Notes: generated from the sequence alone by a model not told the origin. Positions 1-7,291 are shown, counted from the first letter of the stretch. The stretch: 11,572 nucleotides of DNA from Treponema sp. UBA4326 (GCA_002393835.1 DGTW01000270.1:1-11572); one strand, 5' to 3'. A program made the numbers and translations.

Positions 1-1054
1 GGTGATTTACGGAAACGCCTGTGGAAATCGTTGCCCTCACTTCCTCAGGACTGTCCGCTAAATCCTGAACATAGACATTTGAAGCCATCGAAGCGAGGGA
101 AATCACCGAATCAAGGATATAATTCACACAGCAGATAAGAAATGCGATGTTCTTTGGGAAAAGATGATGGGCGAATCCATAGAAAAAGCAGACAATCACC
201 AGAATCAGCGTATCCGAAATCATCACGATTTTGTAGCCGAAGCGGTCGATGATTTTTCCCACCAGAGGAGAGGCGACAAAACAGCAGATTGCGCTCACGG
301 CAAAAAGCAGGCTGATTATCATGGCATTGGCACCATAAAAAAGAACGAGAACATAGGGGCCGAAGGTAAAGAAAATCTGCTTGCGTGCCCCGTAAAAGAC
401 CTCAAGCATGTAGTATTTTGAAAATTTCCTTCGGAAGTAGAAGCGGCGTTTTGACTTGTCCGTTGCACTTTTTGCGTTCATTCTCGTTGAGAAAATTGCT
501 CCAAGACCGATGATGCAGGCACTTGCCGCAAAAATCGGGCGAAAAAGACTGCTGGACTTTCCGAAAATCAAAAAAACTGCGATTACGGCAAAAAATCCAA
601 GAAGCGTTCCTATCTGATAGACTGAGTTCTGGATTCCCAGGGCAAGGCCGCCCCGTCCTTCTTTTGAATATTGAATCGAAAGAGTGTTCCTCATGCCAAG
701 CTGAATGTGCTCACCCAGCGAATAGACAAAAATCGCAAGGGTGACCATAAAACGGGTGGCGGGAACAAAGCTTTGCATGGTCATTCCGGCCAGCATAATA
801 AGGGCACCGATTTTGTAAATGTTCTCGGCAGAGAATAAATAGAGTCCGGCAAGCACGAAAACAAGCAAAAAGCCCGGAAGCTCACGGAAAAACTCAGAAA
901 GCCCTTTGTCAAACTCGCCCATCCCGACAATCTCCGCAAGATAATTGTCCATAACGCCCTTATAAAGGCCATAGGCAAAGGCAAAAGTTGCTATTGAAAC
1001 GAAAAAAGCGCGAAATTTAGATTCCGGACGGAAAATCGATGTTAATAAAGTCAT
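1..1054 (-). CDS. MFS transporter, C-terminus outside window
   Basis: I translated this frame directly: it stays open from an ATG at 1054 down to the left edge (351 codons), so the protein is truncated only by the window. It is very hydrophobic, with repeated membrane-spanning stretches (for example around residues 17-35, 60-75, 84-113, 145-165, 176-190), a basic loop near residues 193-213 (Lys/Arg-rich, KSKRRFYFRRK) and a second membrane half beginning near residue 225. The two-half architecture with a charged central loop and a short D-R-F-G segment following TM8 (KIIDRFGYK) is typical of major facilitator secondary transporters of about 400 residues and 12 helices. The substrate cannot be told from the sequence. 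An AGGAG sequence lies 4 bases before the ATG. The gene starts only 15 bases after the poly-T tract of the his terminator and no promoter fits in that gap, so expression presumably depends on read-through or on a promoter inside the his gene. Confidence 0.85.
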   Translation of the reverse strand, partial: MTLLTSIFRPESKFRAFFVSIATFAFAYGLYKGVMDNYLAEIVGMGEFDKGLSEFFRELPGFLLVFVLAGLYLFSAENIYKIGALIMLAGMTMQSFVPATRFMVTLAIFVYSLGEHIQLGMRNTLSIQYSKEGRGGLALGIQNSVYQIGTLLGFFAVIAVFLIFGKSSSLFRPIFAASACIIGLGAIFSTRMNAKSATDKSKRRFYFRRKFSKYYMLEVFYGARKQIFFTFGPYVLVLFYGANAMIISLLFAVSAICCFVASPLVGKIIDRFGYKIVMISDTLILVIVCFFYGFAHHLFPKNIAFLICCVNYILDSVISLASMASNVYVQDLADSPEEVRATISTGVSVNH

Positions 1055-1069
1055 TTTCTCCTGATTCCT

Positions 1070-1105
1070 AAAAAAATGCCCACAAGTCACAAAACTTATG
1101 GGCAT
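1070..1105 (-). terminator. Rho-independent terminator of the his gene
   Basis: On the minus strand the arm ATGCCCATAAGT pairs with ACTTGTGGGCAT (12 bp with one G-U pair, 6-base loop) and is followed by seven T. It begins 13 bases after the his stop codon and sits immediately before the MFS gene. Confidence 0.85.
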
Positions 1106-1118
1106 CTCATGCTGCTAA

Positions 1119-2420
1119 TTATTTTTCTTTATGACGTCTGTCCAACTCGTTATAGACATCCTGCCAGGTGACGCCTTCCTTGTACATGAGGACGCTCACA
1201 AAATAAAGCAAATCTGCCGCTTCCCAAATGACTTCATCTTTTGAGTCGGCATCATCGCACAATTCCTCGGCTTCTTCCATGACCTTTTCACGAACCCGTT
1301 TTGCATCCAGAGTTGCCGTGTAGCTTCCCGGACGAGGATTTGCAAAGCGCTCTGCAATCGTTCCATACAATCGCTCAAGATTTGATTTCGCATCAGCTTC
1401 GGCACTAAAGCATGTGTAGCTTCCAGTGTGGCAGACTCCGCCATGTGGCAAAACCGTAGCCAGAACAGTGTCCCTGTCGCAGTCAACTCGCATTTTAATA
1501 AGCTCAAGGAAATGTCCGCTTGTCTCCCCTTTAGTCCAGAGGCAGTTTCGCGTGCGGCTGAAGAAAGTAAGTTTTCCGCTCTTGAAAGATTTTTCAAATG
1601 CTTCCTTATTAGAATAGCCCATCATCAAAACTTCACCGCTGGGACTCTGAGCGATTACAGGAATCATGCCGTCAACTTTTTCAAAATTAAGGCAGCCGAT
1701 AAAAGCGTCTTTGAGATTTACTTTTCCTGTGTACAAAGCCATTCCCAGCTGAACGTCACAGCCGAGTTTTTCAAGCTCTACAATCTGCTCAAGGGAATTT
1801 ACTCCGCCTGCAACAACCACGCGGCATTTTACGGCCTCTCTCAAAGCCTTACAGGCCTCCATGTCTGTTCCCTGCATACAGCCTTCTTTTTCGACGCAGG
1901 TAAACAAAAGCTCGGAACAGTATTTTTCGGCTTGACGAGCCCCTTCAATCAAAGGAATGTCCACCGTCTCAGTCCAGCCTTTTACCGCAATTTTACCTTT
2001 AATCGCATCGACAGAAATAATGACCCTCTGCTTACCGATTTTTTCGCAGAGTTCCTTCAAAAATTCTTCGTTGAGGACAGACTCACCGGCCTTGGGATTT
2101 GGATTCCATGCCGCACTTCCGACGATAACTTTTTCGGCACCCAGAGAAATTAACTCCCGGGCTTTTTTTACATCACGGATTCCGCCGCCTACGCGCACAT
2201 TTCCCCGCCTGAGCAAAGATTTAAGCAGGGCAGTGTTCTTTGTGTTGCCCTTTTCGTCTGTGTTACGAAGTGCCTGGTCAAGGTCAATGATTGCGACCTC
2301 ACCGTATTTATCGAAATCAGAAATTAAAGAATCAGCGTCATCACGCTTTAAAACCAAATCTTTTCCGTTTTTGAGCTGGACGACCGAGCCGTCCTTCATG
2401 TCGATTGAAGCAATTACCAT
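1119..2420 (-). CDS. HisA-HisI-HisE three-domain histidine biosynthesis fusion
   Basis: A 433-residue protein carrying three consecutive histidine-pathway activities. Residues 1-250 are a HisA (ProFAR isomerase) TIM barrel: catalytic Asp7 in SIDMKDG, the phosphate loop VRVGGGIRD, the second acid Asp138 before KGKIAVKGWTE, Thr174, AGGV and LGMALYTGK. Residues about 252-350 are HisI (phosphoribosyl-AMP cyclohydrolase): SRTRNCLWTKGETSG, the metal motif DCDRD (Asp313, Cys314, Asp315, Asp317) and CHTGSYTC (Cys330, Cys337), supplying the Zn and Mg ligands. Residues about 355-433 are HisE (phosphoribosyl-ATP pyrophosphatase): EEAEE at 382-386 and EAADLLY at 400-406. HisE, HisI and HisA catalyse pathway steps 2, 3 and 4, so the N-to-C order is the reverse of the reaction order. 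I chose the ATG at 2420 because a HisA barrel normally starts one or two residues before this strand. The longer reading frame from a TTG at 2456 uses the -35 box of the promoter as its start codon. All key residues are intact. Confidence 0.9.
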   Translation of the reverse strand: MVIASIDMKDGSVVQLKNGKDLVLKRDDADSLISDFDKYGEVAIIDLDQALRNTDEKGNTKNTALLKSLLRRGNVRVGGGIRDVKKARELISLGAEKVIVGSAAWNPNPKAGESVLNEEFLKELCEKIGKQRVIISVDAIKGKIAVKGWTETVDIPLIEGARQAEKYCSELLFTCVEKEGCMQGTDMEACKALREAVKCRVVVAGGVNSLEQIVELEKLGCDVQLGMALYTGKVNLKDAFIGCLNFEKVDGMIPVIAQSPSGEVLMMGYSNKEAFEKSFKSGKLTFFSRTRNCLWTKGETSGHFLELIKMRVDCDRDTVLATVLPHGGVCHTGSYTCFSAEADAKSNLERLYGTIAERFANPRPGSYTATLDAKRVREKVMEEAEELCDDADSKDEVIWEAADLLYFVSVLMYKEGVTWQDVYNELDRRHKEK

Positions 2421-2427
2421 AAATGCA

Positions 2428-2456
2428 ATTATAGCGAAAAAAGGGTTAATGTACAA
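2428..2456 (-). promoter_or_regulatory. Promoter of hisA-I-E, predicted leaderless
   Basis: Minus strand: TTGTAC (2456-2451), 17-base spacer, perfect TATAAT (2433-2428). The ATG begins 8 bases after the -10 box, which is where transcription would start, leaving no room for a 5' leader or Shine-Dalgarno sequence. Confidence 0.75.
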
Positions 2457-2458
2457 AT

Positions 2459-2553
2459 AAAAAAATGGACTCCCGTCGGGAACGCGCCATCAAAACCGCG
2501 GTGAACAAGTTCAAGCGGTTTTGTGTCGCAACCCCGACTCCGTCCATTTTTTT
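2459..2553. repeat. Structured intergenic element 1 with A7/T7 inverted ends
   Basis: A 95-base foldable unit. Outer arms AAAAAAATGGAC (2459-2470) and GTCCATTTTTTT (2542-2553) are perfect 12-bp inverted repeats. Inside are GTCGGG (2475-2480) with CCCGAC (2533-2538), then CAAAACCGC (2491-2499) with GCGGTTTTG (2515-2523), then TGAAC (2502-2506) with GTTCA (2509-2513). The stems are nested, giving one long interrupted hairpin. Either strand ends in seven T, so it could act as a bidirectional terminator, a small RNA gene or a small non-autonomous repeat. Its left edge abuts the his promoter. It lacks the GGAAG-type apical motif of the signal recognition particle RNA and does not look like a tRNA. 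Confidence 0.6.
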
Positions 2554-2611
2554 CTACTTGCTTTTTTTTTCGCTATACTTGCAAAGACAGCGAAAGGGGA
2601 GTTTGTCATAG
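2554..2611. other. Spacer between the two structured elements
   Basis: AT-rich linker with a TATACT at 2574-2579 but only a poor -35 match (TTTCTA) 17 bases upstream, so a plus-strand promoter here is weak. The short plus-strand reading frames across it run through the inverted repeats and show no protein-like composition. Confidence 0.4.
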
Positions 2612-2768
2612 AAAAAAAATGGCTCTCGGTCGTGATAACGGCTTATCGAAATCGCAGGCTAGCCTGCTACACGCCGTTTGTGCCTGTAACTATTTACATC
2701 CGCCGCAGAAGCGGCGACACAAACGGAGTGTTTTCGTAAGCCGTTTCACTCCCTCGCGCCATTTTTTT
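2612..2768. repeat. Structured intergenic element 2 with A7/T7 inverted ends
   Basis: A 157-base foldable unit closed by AAAAAAATGGC (2613-2623) and GCCATTTTTTT (2758-2768). Next come GTGA-(T)-AACGGCTTA (2632-2645) with TAAGCCGTTTCAC (2737-2749), 13 bp with one bulge. Within that are the self-complementary GCAGGCTAGCCTGC (2654-2667), CCGTTTGTG (2674-2682) with CACAAACGG (2718-2726), TGTAA/TTACA (2685-2698) and CGCCGC (2701-2706) with GCGGCG (2711-2716). This gives a branched fold with several perfect stems. On the minus strand it begins about 50 bases after the esterase stop codon and ends in eight T, so it may at least terminate that gene. The ends match the layout of element 1 (A/T run plus TGG...C), suggesting a related origin, but the interiors differ. 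Confidence 0.6.
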
Positions 2769-2819
2769 ATCCGCTTGTTTTTGTCTTTATCTATCTAATC
2801 CCAAAACTCGCCACTTGCT

Positions 2820-3983
2820 TTATTTAAACTGTTCGGCTAACCATGCGAAGCTTGAATCCTGCTGTTCTGGCAGGAATGCGTGCTCGCCGCCTTCAATCAG
2901 TTCTGTCTTGAGCTTATCTTCGGCTTTGTTTGCCTTCCAGATTTTGTGGACGATTTCATAAGCCTCTTTTGTTCCTTCTGTCGGGTTTACGGCATCGTCA
3001 GTGCCACCGATGAAGTACATTGGCTTTGGAGCGGCGAGACCTGCTACATCAGGATAGTCCAGGAATTTTGCGATTGTCGGGTGAAGCATTGAGAATGCAG
3101 AATTTCCTTTGAGCTGACCGTCACCAATCTTGATGTGGCCCTTCATCGTTCCAAACCAGCAGACTGCAATGCCGGCCGTAATGTCATCGCTGAGAGCGGC
3201 AAGCTGCCATGAGCGGAAGCCACCCATGCTGAATCCAACGCAGGCAACCTTCTTTTTGTCTACCTGTGGGAGAGAAGCCAGGAATTTAGCAGCCCGGCAG
3301 TCTTCCTGAGCGATGATTCCTGCAAAACTCGTACCCATGTTGAAGAGGTTGCTTCCCAGAGACTGCTGGCTGCCAGTTTTGAAGCCGTCTACAGAGCGGT
3401 CTCCCCAGCCAAGGGCATCAAAGCTGAGGACTACATAGCCTTGTTTTGCCATCTCATCGCCGACAAATCTTTCGCCAAAATAGCGGGCAGCCCAGTTCTC
3501 AGCCTCAGCAAGTTTCTTTGCGTCTTCTTCTGTATCACCAAATGGCTTGACCATCTTTTCCTTGCCGATTGTGAATTTTGAACCGTGGTCATGGAGCATG
3601 AGGGCCGCAGGGGCTTTTTTTGCTCCGTCCGGGATAAGAAGGTAAGCGAGCACACGGCTTTCCGCACTGATATTGAAGACAACTTTCTGTGCCTTGTAGC
3701 CTTCTCTCTGCTCCTCGGCGATTACTACCATGTCGAAAGGTGTTTTATCCTCATTCTGAATGATAAGCTCCCGGGCTTTTTCAAGACCTGCTTTCTTCCA
3801 TTTCTTTGGATTTCCGTCTTTCCAGCCCATTGAGAATTCCCATTTTTTGAGAATTGACTCATAGAATGTAGGCAGACAGCGATCGTTTGCGTTGATTTCC
3901 TGTTTCACGTATTCCTTACTCCCCTCAGCAAAAAGTGAGAATGAAAGCAATACGCCTGCAACAATAGAAACAATTTTTTTCAT
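2820..3983 (-). CDS. Secreted alpha/beta hydrolase, dienelactone hydrolase / acetyl xylan esterase type
   Basis: A 387-residue exported hydrolase. Residues 1-19 form a signal peptide (MKKIVS, hydrophobic core, SLFA cleaved before EGS). The mature part has an alpha/beta-hydrolase core: HDHGS at 131-135 (oxyanion-hole region), the nucleophile elbow GFSMGG with Ser252, an acid in GGTDDAVNP (Asp329 or Asp330) and the catalytic His368 in GGEHAF. A large insertion precedes the nucleophile, as in dienelactone-hydrolase-like and acetyl xylan esterase-like proteins. Activity on acetylated or other esterified plant polysaccharide in the periplasm is an inference from family and export. The start is the ATG at 3983, because GGAGG lies 8 bases upstream; the earlier in-frame ATG five codons upstream overlaps that GGAGG. 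I find no convincing promoter in the AT-rich upstream 120 bases. Structured element 2 lies just downstream. Confidence 0.85.
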   Translation of the reverse strand: MKKIVSIVAGVLLSFSLFAEGSKEYVKQEINANDRCLPTFYESILKKWEFSMGWKDGNPKKWKKAGLEKARELIIQNEDKTPFDMVVIAEEQREGYKAQKVVFNISAESRVLAYLLIPDGAKKAPAALMLHDHGSKFTIGKEKMVKPFGDTEEDAKKLAEAENWAARYFGERFVGDEMAKQGYVVLSFDALGWGDRSVDGFKTGSQQSLGSNLFNMGTSFAGIIAQEDCRAAKFLASLPQVDKKKVACVGFSMGGFRSWQLAALSDDITAGIAVCWFGTMKGHIKIGDGQLKGNSAFSMLHPTIAKFLDYPDVAGLAAPKPMYFIGGTDDAVNPTEGTKEAYEIVHKIWKANKAEDKLKTELIEGGEHAFLPEQQDSSFAWLAEQFK

Positions 3984-4105
3984 AAAATTTTCCTCCATTG
4001 TTAACAGAATAAAAGCATATTTTGTAAAATAATATCTAAAATATAATCATTTGTGTTTAAAATAATGGGGCTTACACTACTATCACCTGGCAAGTGAGCA
4101 AAGTT

Positions 4106-4591
4106 TTAGCCCAGAATTACAAAGCCGTCTTGAAAGTCTTTGAGCATGTCAGGATTTTTTTCAGCATAGGAAATTATTTTTTTGCCAAGCCCGCTTTTCA
4201 CAAGATTTTCGACATTTTCTATTGACTGGCGGTTTATTGCGGGGCAGGTGTTTTCCAGCATCACTTTGACTTTTCCCTCAATTTTTGTGGCTCGGAGGGG
4301 CCAGATTGAGCAGTCAAAGGGCTTTTCATCTTTTGAAAGGACGCAGCCAGACTCGCTTAAAAAAGGACAGGCTGCCTCTTCCTCGCTGTCGTCACTTTTG
4401 TACAAGTGAAGCAAATCAACTGTAAAGCTTTCTTTTCCGGCTTTCTTAAACTTTGCCTGAGGATATTTTTTTTCAAGGATTTCCTTTGTGGCCTTGTCAA
4501 AAAGAGGGGTTTCCCAAAGGCTCTTCCTCCTAAAAGAACAACAGAAACGACAGGCCGCGCAGTCTTCCCCGGATAAAATCGATTTTAACAT
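4106..4591 (-). CDS. YkgJ-type cysteine-cluster protein
   Basis: A 161-residue cytoplasmic protein with no signal or membrane segment. Eight cysteines follow the YkgJ (CxxCxxCC) pattern: Cys11, 14, 17 and 18 in CAACRFCC, then Cys75 (CPFL), Cys83 (SGCVLS), Cys94 (KPFDCSIWPL) and Cys116 (ENTCPA). This family is annotated as a putative zinc- or iron-sulphur-binding domain; the ligand and function are not known, and nothing here settles it. Its ATG is 9 bases after the stop of the DUF2156 gene, so the two are almost certainly co-transcribed and translationally coupled. GAGG lies 7 bases before the ATG; a GTG directly before that ATG is a possible alternative start. Confidence 0.8.
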   Translation of the reverse strand: MLKSILSGEDCAACRFCCSFRRKSLWETPLFDKATKEILEKKYPQAKFKKAGKESFTVDLLHLYKSDDSEEEAACPFLSESGCVLSKDEKPFDCSIWPLRATKIEGKVKVMLENTCPAINRQSIENVENLVKSGLGKKIISYAEKNPDMLKDFQDGFVILG

Positions 4592-4600
4592 CACCCTTCC

Positions 4601-5560
4601 TCACACAGAATAAAATTTTTCCAGCAGATTGTCAGGATGGTAGCTGAGTTTTGCCTTTCTGAGACCTTCTACCCCCATATCTTCCTCTCGGTTTAAGAAT
4701 TCGTAGCTGTCAGAAGCATTTGCAAAGCACCAGTTGACAGCCGCATAAGCTCCGTTTGCCGCCGCCTCGGAAAGGCACTTCTCAAAGTGGACATCAAGCA
4801 TTTTGTCCGAGATTTTAGAGGCCAGGGTCATGGCGACTGGCTTTCCGTTTGTGTAGAGAACTCCGCCGTCAAGGGCAAAATCATTTTTATTTTCCAAAGC
4901 AGACTTTATCATATCATGCTCTAGATTGAGGATTCTTTTGTCGTCATCGCCCATTTCTACTGTGGCCAGCCTTTCTTCCAGCCATTGCTGAGCAACGAAA
5001 ATCATGTCTTCGGAAATTGAGCAAAGATTTAGTGAGCGGAATTCCCAGTTTCCTTCATATATTCTCTGAAAGCGGGAAACATGATTCTTTTTCTTGTGGT
5101 AGCTTTTTCCCTGCAAGGCTGCCAGATTCTGTCTGAGATAGATGTAATCGCAGTCATCGCGGTTTGTCTGCCATTCAAGATTGAAGTCCGGGAAATAGCT
5201 TTTAAAAATCGAGTCAATCTGAGTCTTTTGACTCTCCGTAAGCAGGCAGAATTTTACTGCGCGATTCATTTCCTTCGCATCCTGAATAATCAGTGCCAGG
5301 GCTTCTTTTAATGTGTGATTTTTGTCTTCCTCGCTCATTTTGAGGTCGCATAGTTTTAATGGAAAGCCGTAGCCAGTGCGGTTTTCGGCTCCAGAGTAAT
5401 AACGGAACAAAAATCCCTTTTCCATTGCAGTTTTAGTGTCATATTTTTTTTGAAGAAGAAAAATGTTTACAAGGGAAGTGTCGCTGCCTTCCAATCCGGC
5501 CGAAAGGAGGCAGTCTTTGAGAAAATGAAAGTCTTTTAAAGTCAGAACGGACCAATTCAT
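4601..5560 (-). CDS. DUF2156 (PG-lysyltransferase C-terminal-like) protein
   Basis: A 319-residue soluble protein matching the DUF2156 / phosphatidylglycerol lysyltransferase C-terminal-like family, which has a duplicated GNAT fold. Recognisable conserved pieces are YLRQNLAALQGKSYHKKKNH at 141-160 followed by VSRF, the strand GKPVAMTLASK at 239-249, LDVHFEK at 255-261, the helix GAYAAVNWCFA at 270-280 and the C-terminal block NREEDMGVEGLRKAK at 290-304 with SYHPDNLLEKF. No membrane flippase domain is attached, so unlike full MprF it is not expected to act alone in lipid aminoacylation; the substrate is unknown. It is the first gene of a two-gene unit with the YkgJ-type protein. No Shine-Dalgarno sequence precedes the ATG; the promoter sits directly before it. 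Confidence 0.8.
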   Translation of the reverse strand: MNWSVLTLKDFHFLKDCLLSAGLEGSDTSLVNIFLLQKKYDTKTAMEKGFLFRYYSGAENRTGYGFPLKLCDLKMSEEDKNHTLKEALALIIQDAKEMNRAVKFCLLTESQKTQIDSIFKSYFPDFNLEWQTNRDDCDYIYLRQNLAALQGKSYHKKKNHVSRFQRIYEGNWEFRSLNLCSISEDMIFVAQQWLEERLATVEMGDDDKRILNLEHDMIKSALENKNDFALDGGVLYTNGKPVAMTLASKISDKMLDVHFEKCLSEAAANGAYAAVNWCFANASDSYEFLNREEDMGVEGLRKAKLSYHPDNLLEKFYSV

Positions 5561-5569
5561 ATTGTATAA

Positions 5570-5598
5570 AATATACTAAGAAAAATGCTGATAGGCAA
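5570..5598 (-). promoter_or_regulatory. Promoter of the DUF2156-YkgJ unit, nearly leaderless
   Basis: Minus strand: TTGCCT (5598-5593), 17-base spacer, TATATT (5575-5570). The ATG begins 10 bases after the -10 box, giving a predicted leader of about 2-3 bases. The region is AT-rich, which makes chance matches more likely. Confidence 0.45.
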
Positions 5599-5624
5599 AT
5601 GCAAAGTCTGGTCACTCAAACTCA

Positions 5625-7286
5625 TTATGCTTCTTTTTTCCTCCAAATCTTCAGTATAATGCTACCCAAAAGAAGTATGCTGAATGTGAGTGTTGTAAGG
5701 ACTGTCGCCAGGGAAGCTGCTTTTCCCCATTCACCTTGTTCCGCAAGATTCAGGATTTTTATCGAAGCCAGAGGGGTTTTAAAAGAGACCAGGAAAATTA
5801 CGGAGCTGATTGTACCGACGCCACGCACGAAATCGTAGATGAATGAAGAAAACATGCCGCCCTTGCTTAGGGGAAGGAGAACCGTGGTCAAAACTTGAAT
5901 TTTGTCAGCGCCAAGGGAGCGGGAGGCATCATCCAAAGTGATTTTTATTTGAGAGAAAACCGTGGAGATAATTCTGTAAGAAAAGGGCATGAAAGCCACC
6001 GTCATGGCAATCACAATCATAAGTGAAGATGCCCGGATATGCAGAAAAGTTGAAGAAAGGGATAGGGCAAGGCCGAAAAGGGAGCCTGGAAGAGCCGCAG
6101 GAATTTGAACGCAAATATCCAGGTATTTTTTGCAGGGAAGATTTGTCCTGTTCACGAAAAAAACTGAAAGGCTTGCCAAAATCGTTCCGAAAAGGGCAGA
6201 AATAAAGGCGAAAGTTATGGAATTCGTCAGTTCAAGGCTGAATTTTTTTATCATCTTGAAATGCTCTAGGGTGAAGGCCGTATTGATTCCCCAGAGCTTT
6301 TGAAATGAACCTATTAAGATTGAGGCGAACTGAGCCAGAATCAATAGTGAAATAAAGGCACAAAAGATAAAGAGAATAACCCTGGTAAGAACTGAAGATT
6401 TCTTTTCTGGCAGGGGTGAGGCCTTGGAGCCAACCACGGCGAATTTGGCTTCCTGTTTTTTCATAAAGTGATTTTGGGCGATAAAAAGGGCGACGGAAGG
6501 CAACACCAGAATTATTCCCAAAACACAGCTTTTCCCGGCACTGACCCAGCCTGTCAGCTGAGTGTAAACTTCCACCGCCAGCACCCGGAAACGGCCTGCC
6601 ACAATCATTGGGTTGCCAAAATCACTGAGAACTGAAACTGCAATAAAGAGAGCCGCCGATAAAATGCCGTTTACGCAGAGTGGCAATGTCACTGTTAGGG
6701 CAATTCTGGCTTTTGAGGCGCCCATGGCCCGGGCGGCCTGCTCAAGGCTTGGCGGCACCCTTTTTAAGACCTGAGAGCAAATTAAGTATGCGATGGGAAA
6801 AAAACACAAAACCTGGGCAATTAAAAGTCCCGGAAAGCCGTAGAGGCTAACATCAAGTCCAAGGAGCGTTTTTGTAATAAAGCCCTGCCGCCCGAAAAGC
6901 AAGATAAATGAAAGGCCGCCAACAAAAGGCGGAGTCATAAGGTGAAGTATGGGAAAGAAGGCAAAAATCTTTTTGAAGGGTATGTCCGCCTTTATAACGG
7001 CATAGGCAAAAAGGTAGCCAACCAGAACCGAAAGTGTCGTGGAGGAAATGCATTCAAGCAGCGTGTTGAGCATGGCCGTGCGCCACACCGAAGAAGAAAA
7101 AACGCCGATGAAATCTTTTAGTCTTGGCGTTATTAAAACGCAGGTAAGCGGAAAAACAACGCAAGCCGTGACTAGAAAAATCACGGCAAGATGGAGAAAT
7201 TTTATTGAAGAAAATTTATTTCCAGATACAGCAGCTTCCGCAAGCTTACTTCCAGAAGCTGCCCCTTCATATTTTGCATTCTGCAT
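5625..7286 (-). CDS. Iron-type ABC importer, fused two-domain permease (FbpB/AfuB family)
   Basis: A 553-residue inner-membrane protein made of two fused permease halves, as in FbpB/AfuB/SfuB importers for Fe(III) and related cargos. Each half carries an EAA loop that docks the ATPase: residues 182-202 (EQAARAMGASK ... LP) and 452-472 (DDASRSLGADK ... LP). Membrane segments cluster around residues 29-52, 76-98, 108-131, 150-172, 205-230, 253-271, then 300-325, 352-378, 391-412, 420-440, 478-501 and 523-546. A polar linker at 275-300 joins the halves. The start is 5 bases after the stop of the binding-protein gene with no Shine-Dalgarno sequence, implying translational coupling. Cargo could be ferric iron, but the same permease type also serves 2-aminoethylphosphonate and other systems. 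No ATP-binding subunit follows; the next gene downstream is the DUF2156 gene. Confidence 0.88.
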   Translation of the reverse strand: MQNAKYEGAASGSKLAEAAVSGNKFSSIKFLHLAVIFLVTACVVFPLTCVLITPRLKDFIGVFSSSVWRTAMLNTLLECISSTTLSVLVGYLFAYAVIKADIPFKKIFAFFPILHLMTPPFVGGLSFILLFGRQGFITKTLLGLDVSLYGFPGLLIAQVLCFFPIAYLICSQVLKRVPPSLEQAARAMGASKARIALTVTLPLCVNGILSAALFIAVSVLSDFGNPMIVAGRFRVLAVEVYTQLTGWVSAGKSCVLGIILVLPSVALFIAQNHFMKKQEAKFAVVGSKASPLPEKKSSVLTRVILFIFCAFISLLILAQFASILIGSFQKLWGINTAFTLEHFKMIKKFSLELTNSITFAFISALFGTILASLSVFFVNRTNLPCKKYLDICVQIPAALPGSLFGLALSLSSTFLHIRASSLMIVIAMTVAFMPFSYRIISTVFSQIKITLDDASRSLGADKIQVLTTVLLPLSKGGMFSSFIYDFVRGVGTISSVIFLVSFKTPLASIKILNLAEQGEWGKAASLATVLTTLTFSILLLGSIILKIWRKKEA

Positions 7287-7291
7287 TAGAA

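Noticed and set aside
164..744. Plus-strand frames within the left 750 bases
   Set aside because: They are shadows of the MFS transporter, whose minus-strand frame is open throughout.
2421..2456. TTG start giving 12 extra N-terminal residues on the HisA-I-E protein
   Set aside because: The TTG is part of the -35 box and the extension contains the -10 box; the HisA fold begins at the ATG at 2420.
1428..2460. Long plus-strand reading frames (241 and 167 residues) opposite the his gene
   Set aside because: They are antisense to conserved catalytic motifs, lack ribosome binding sites and show no family features.
2459..2553. Element 1 as signal recognition particle RNA or tRNA
   Set aside because: It lacks the conserved GGAAG-type apical motif and asymmetric loop of the former and the cloverleaf and T-loop signature of the latter.
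2521..2798. Plus-strand frames of 72 and 91 residues in the intergenic region
   Set aside because: They translate inverted repeats and T tracts, with no ribosome binding site or protein-like pattern.
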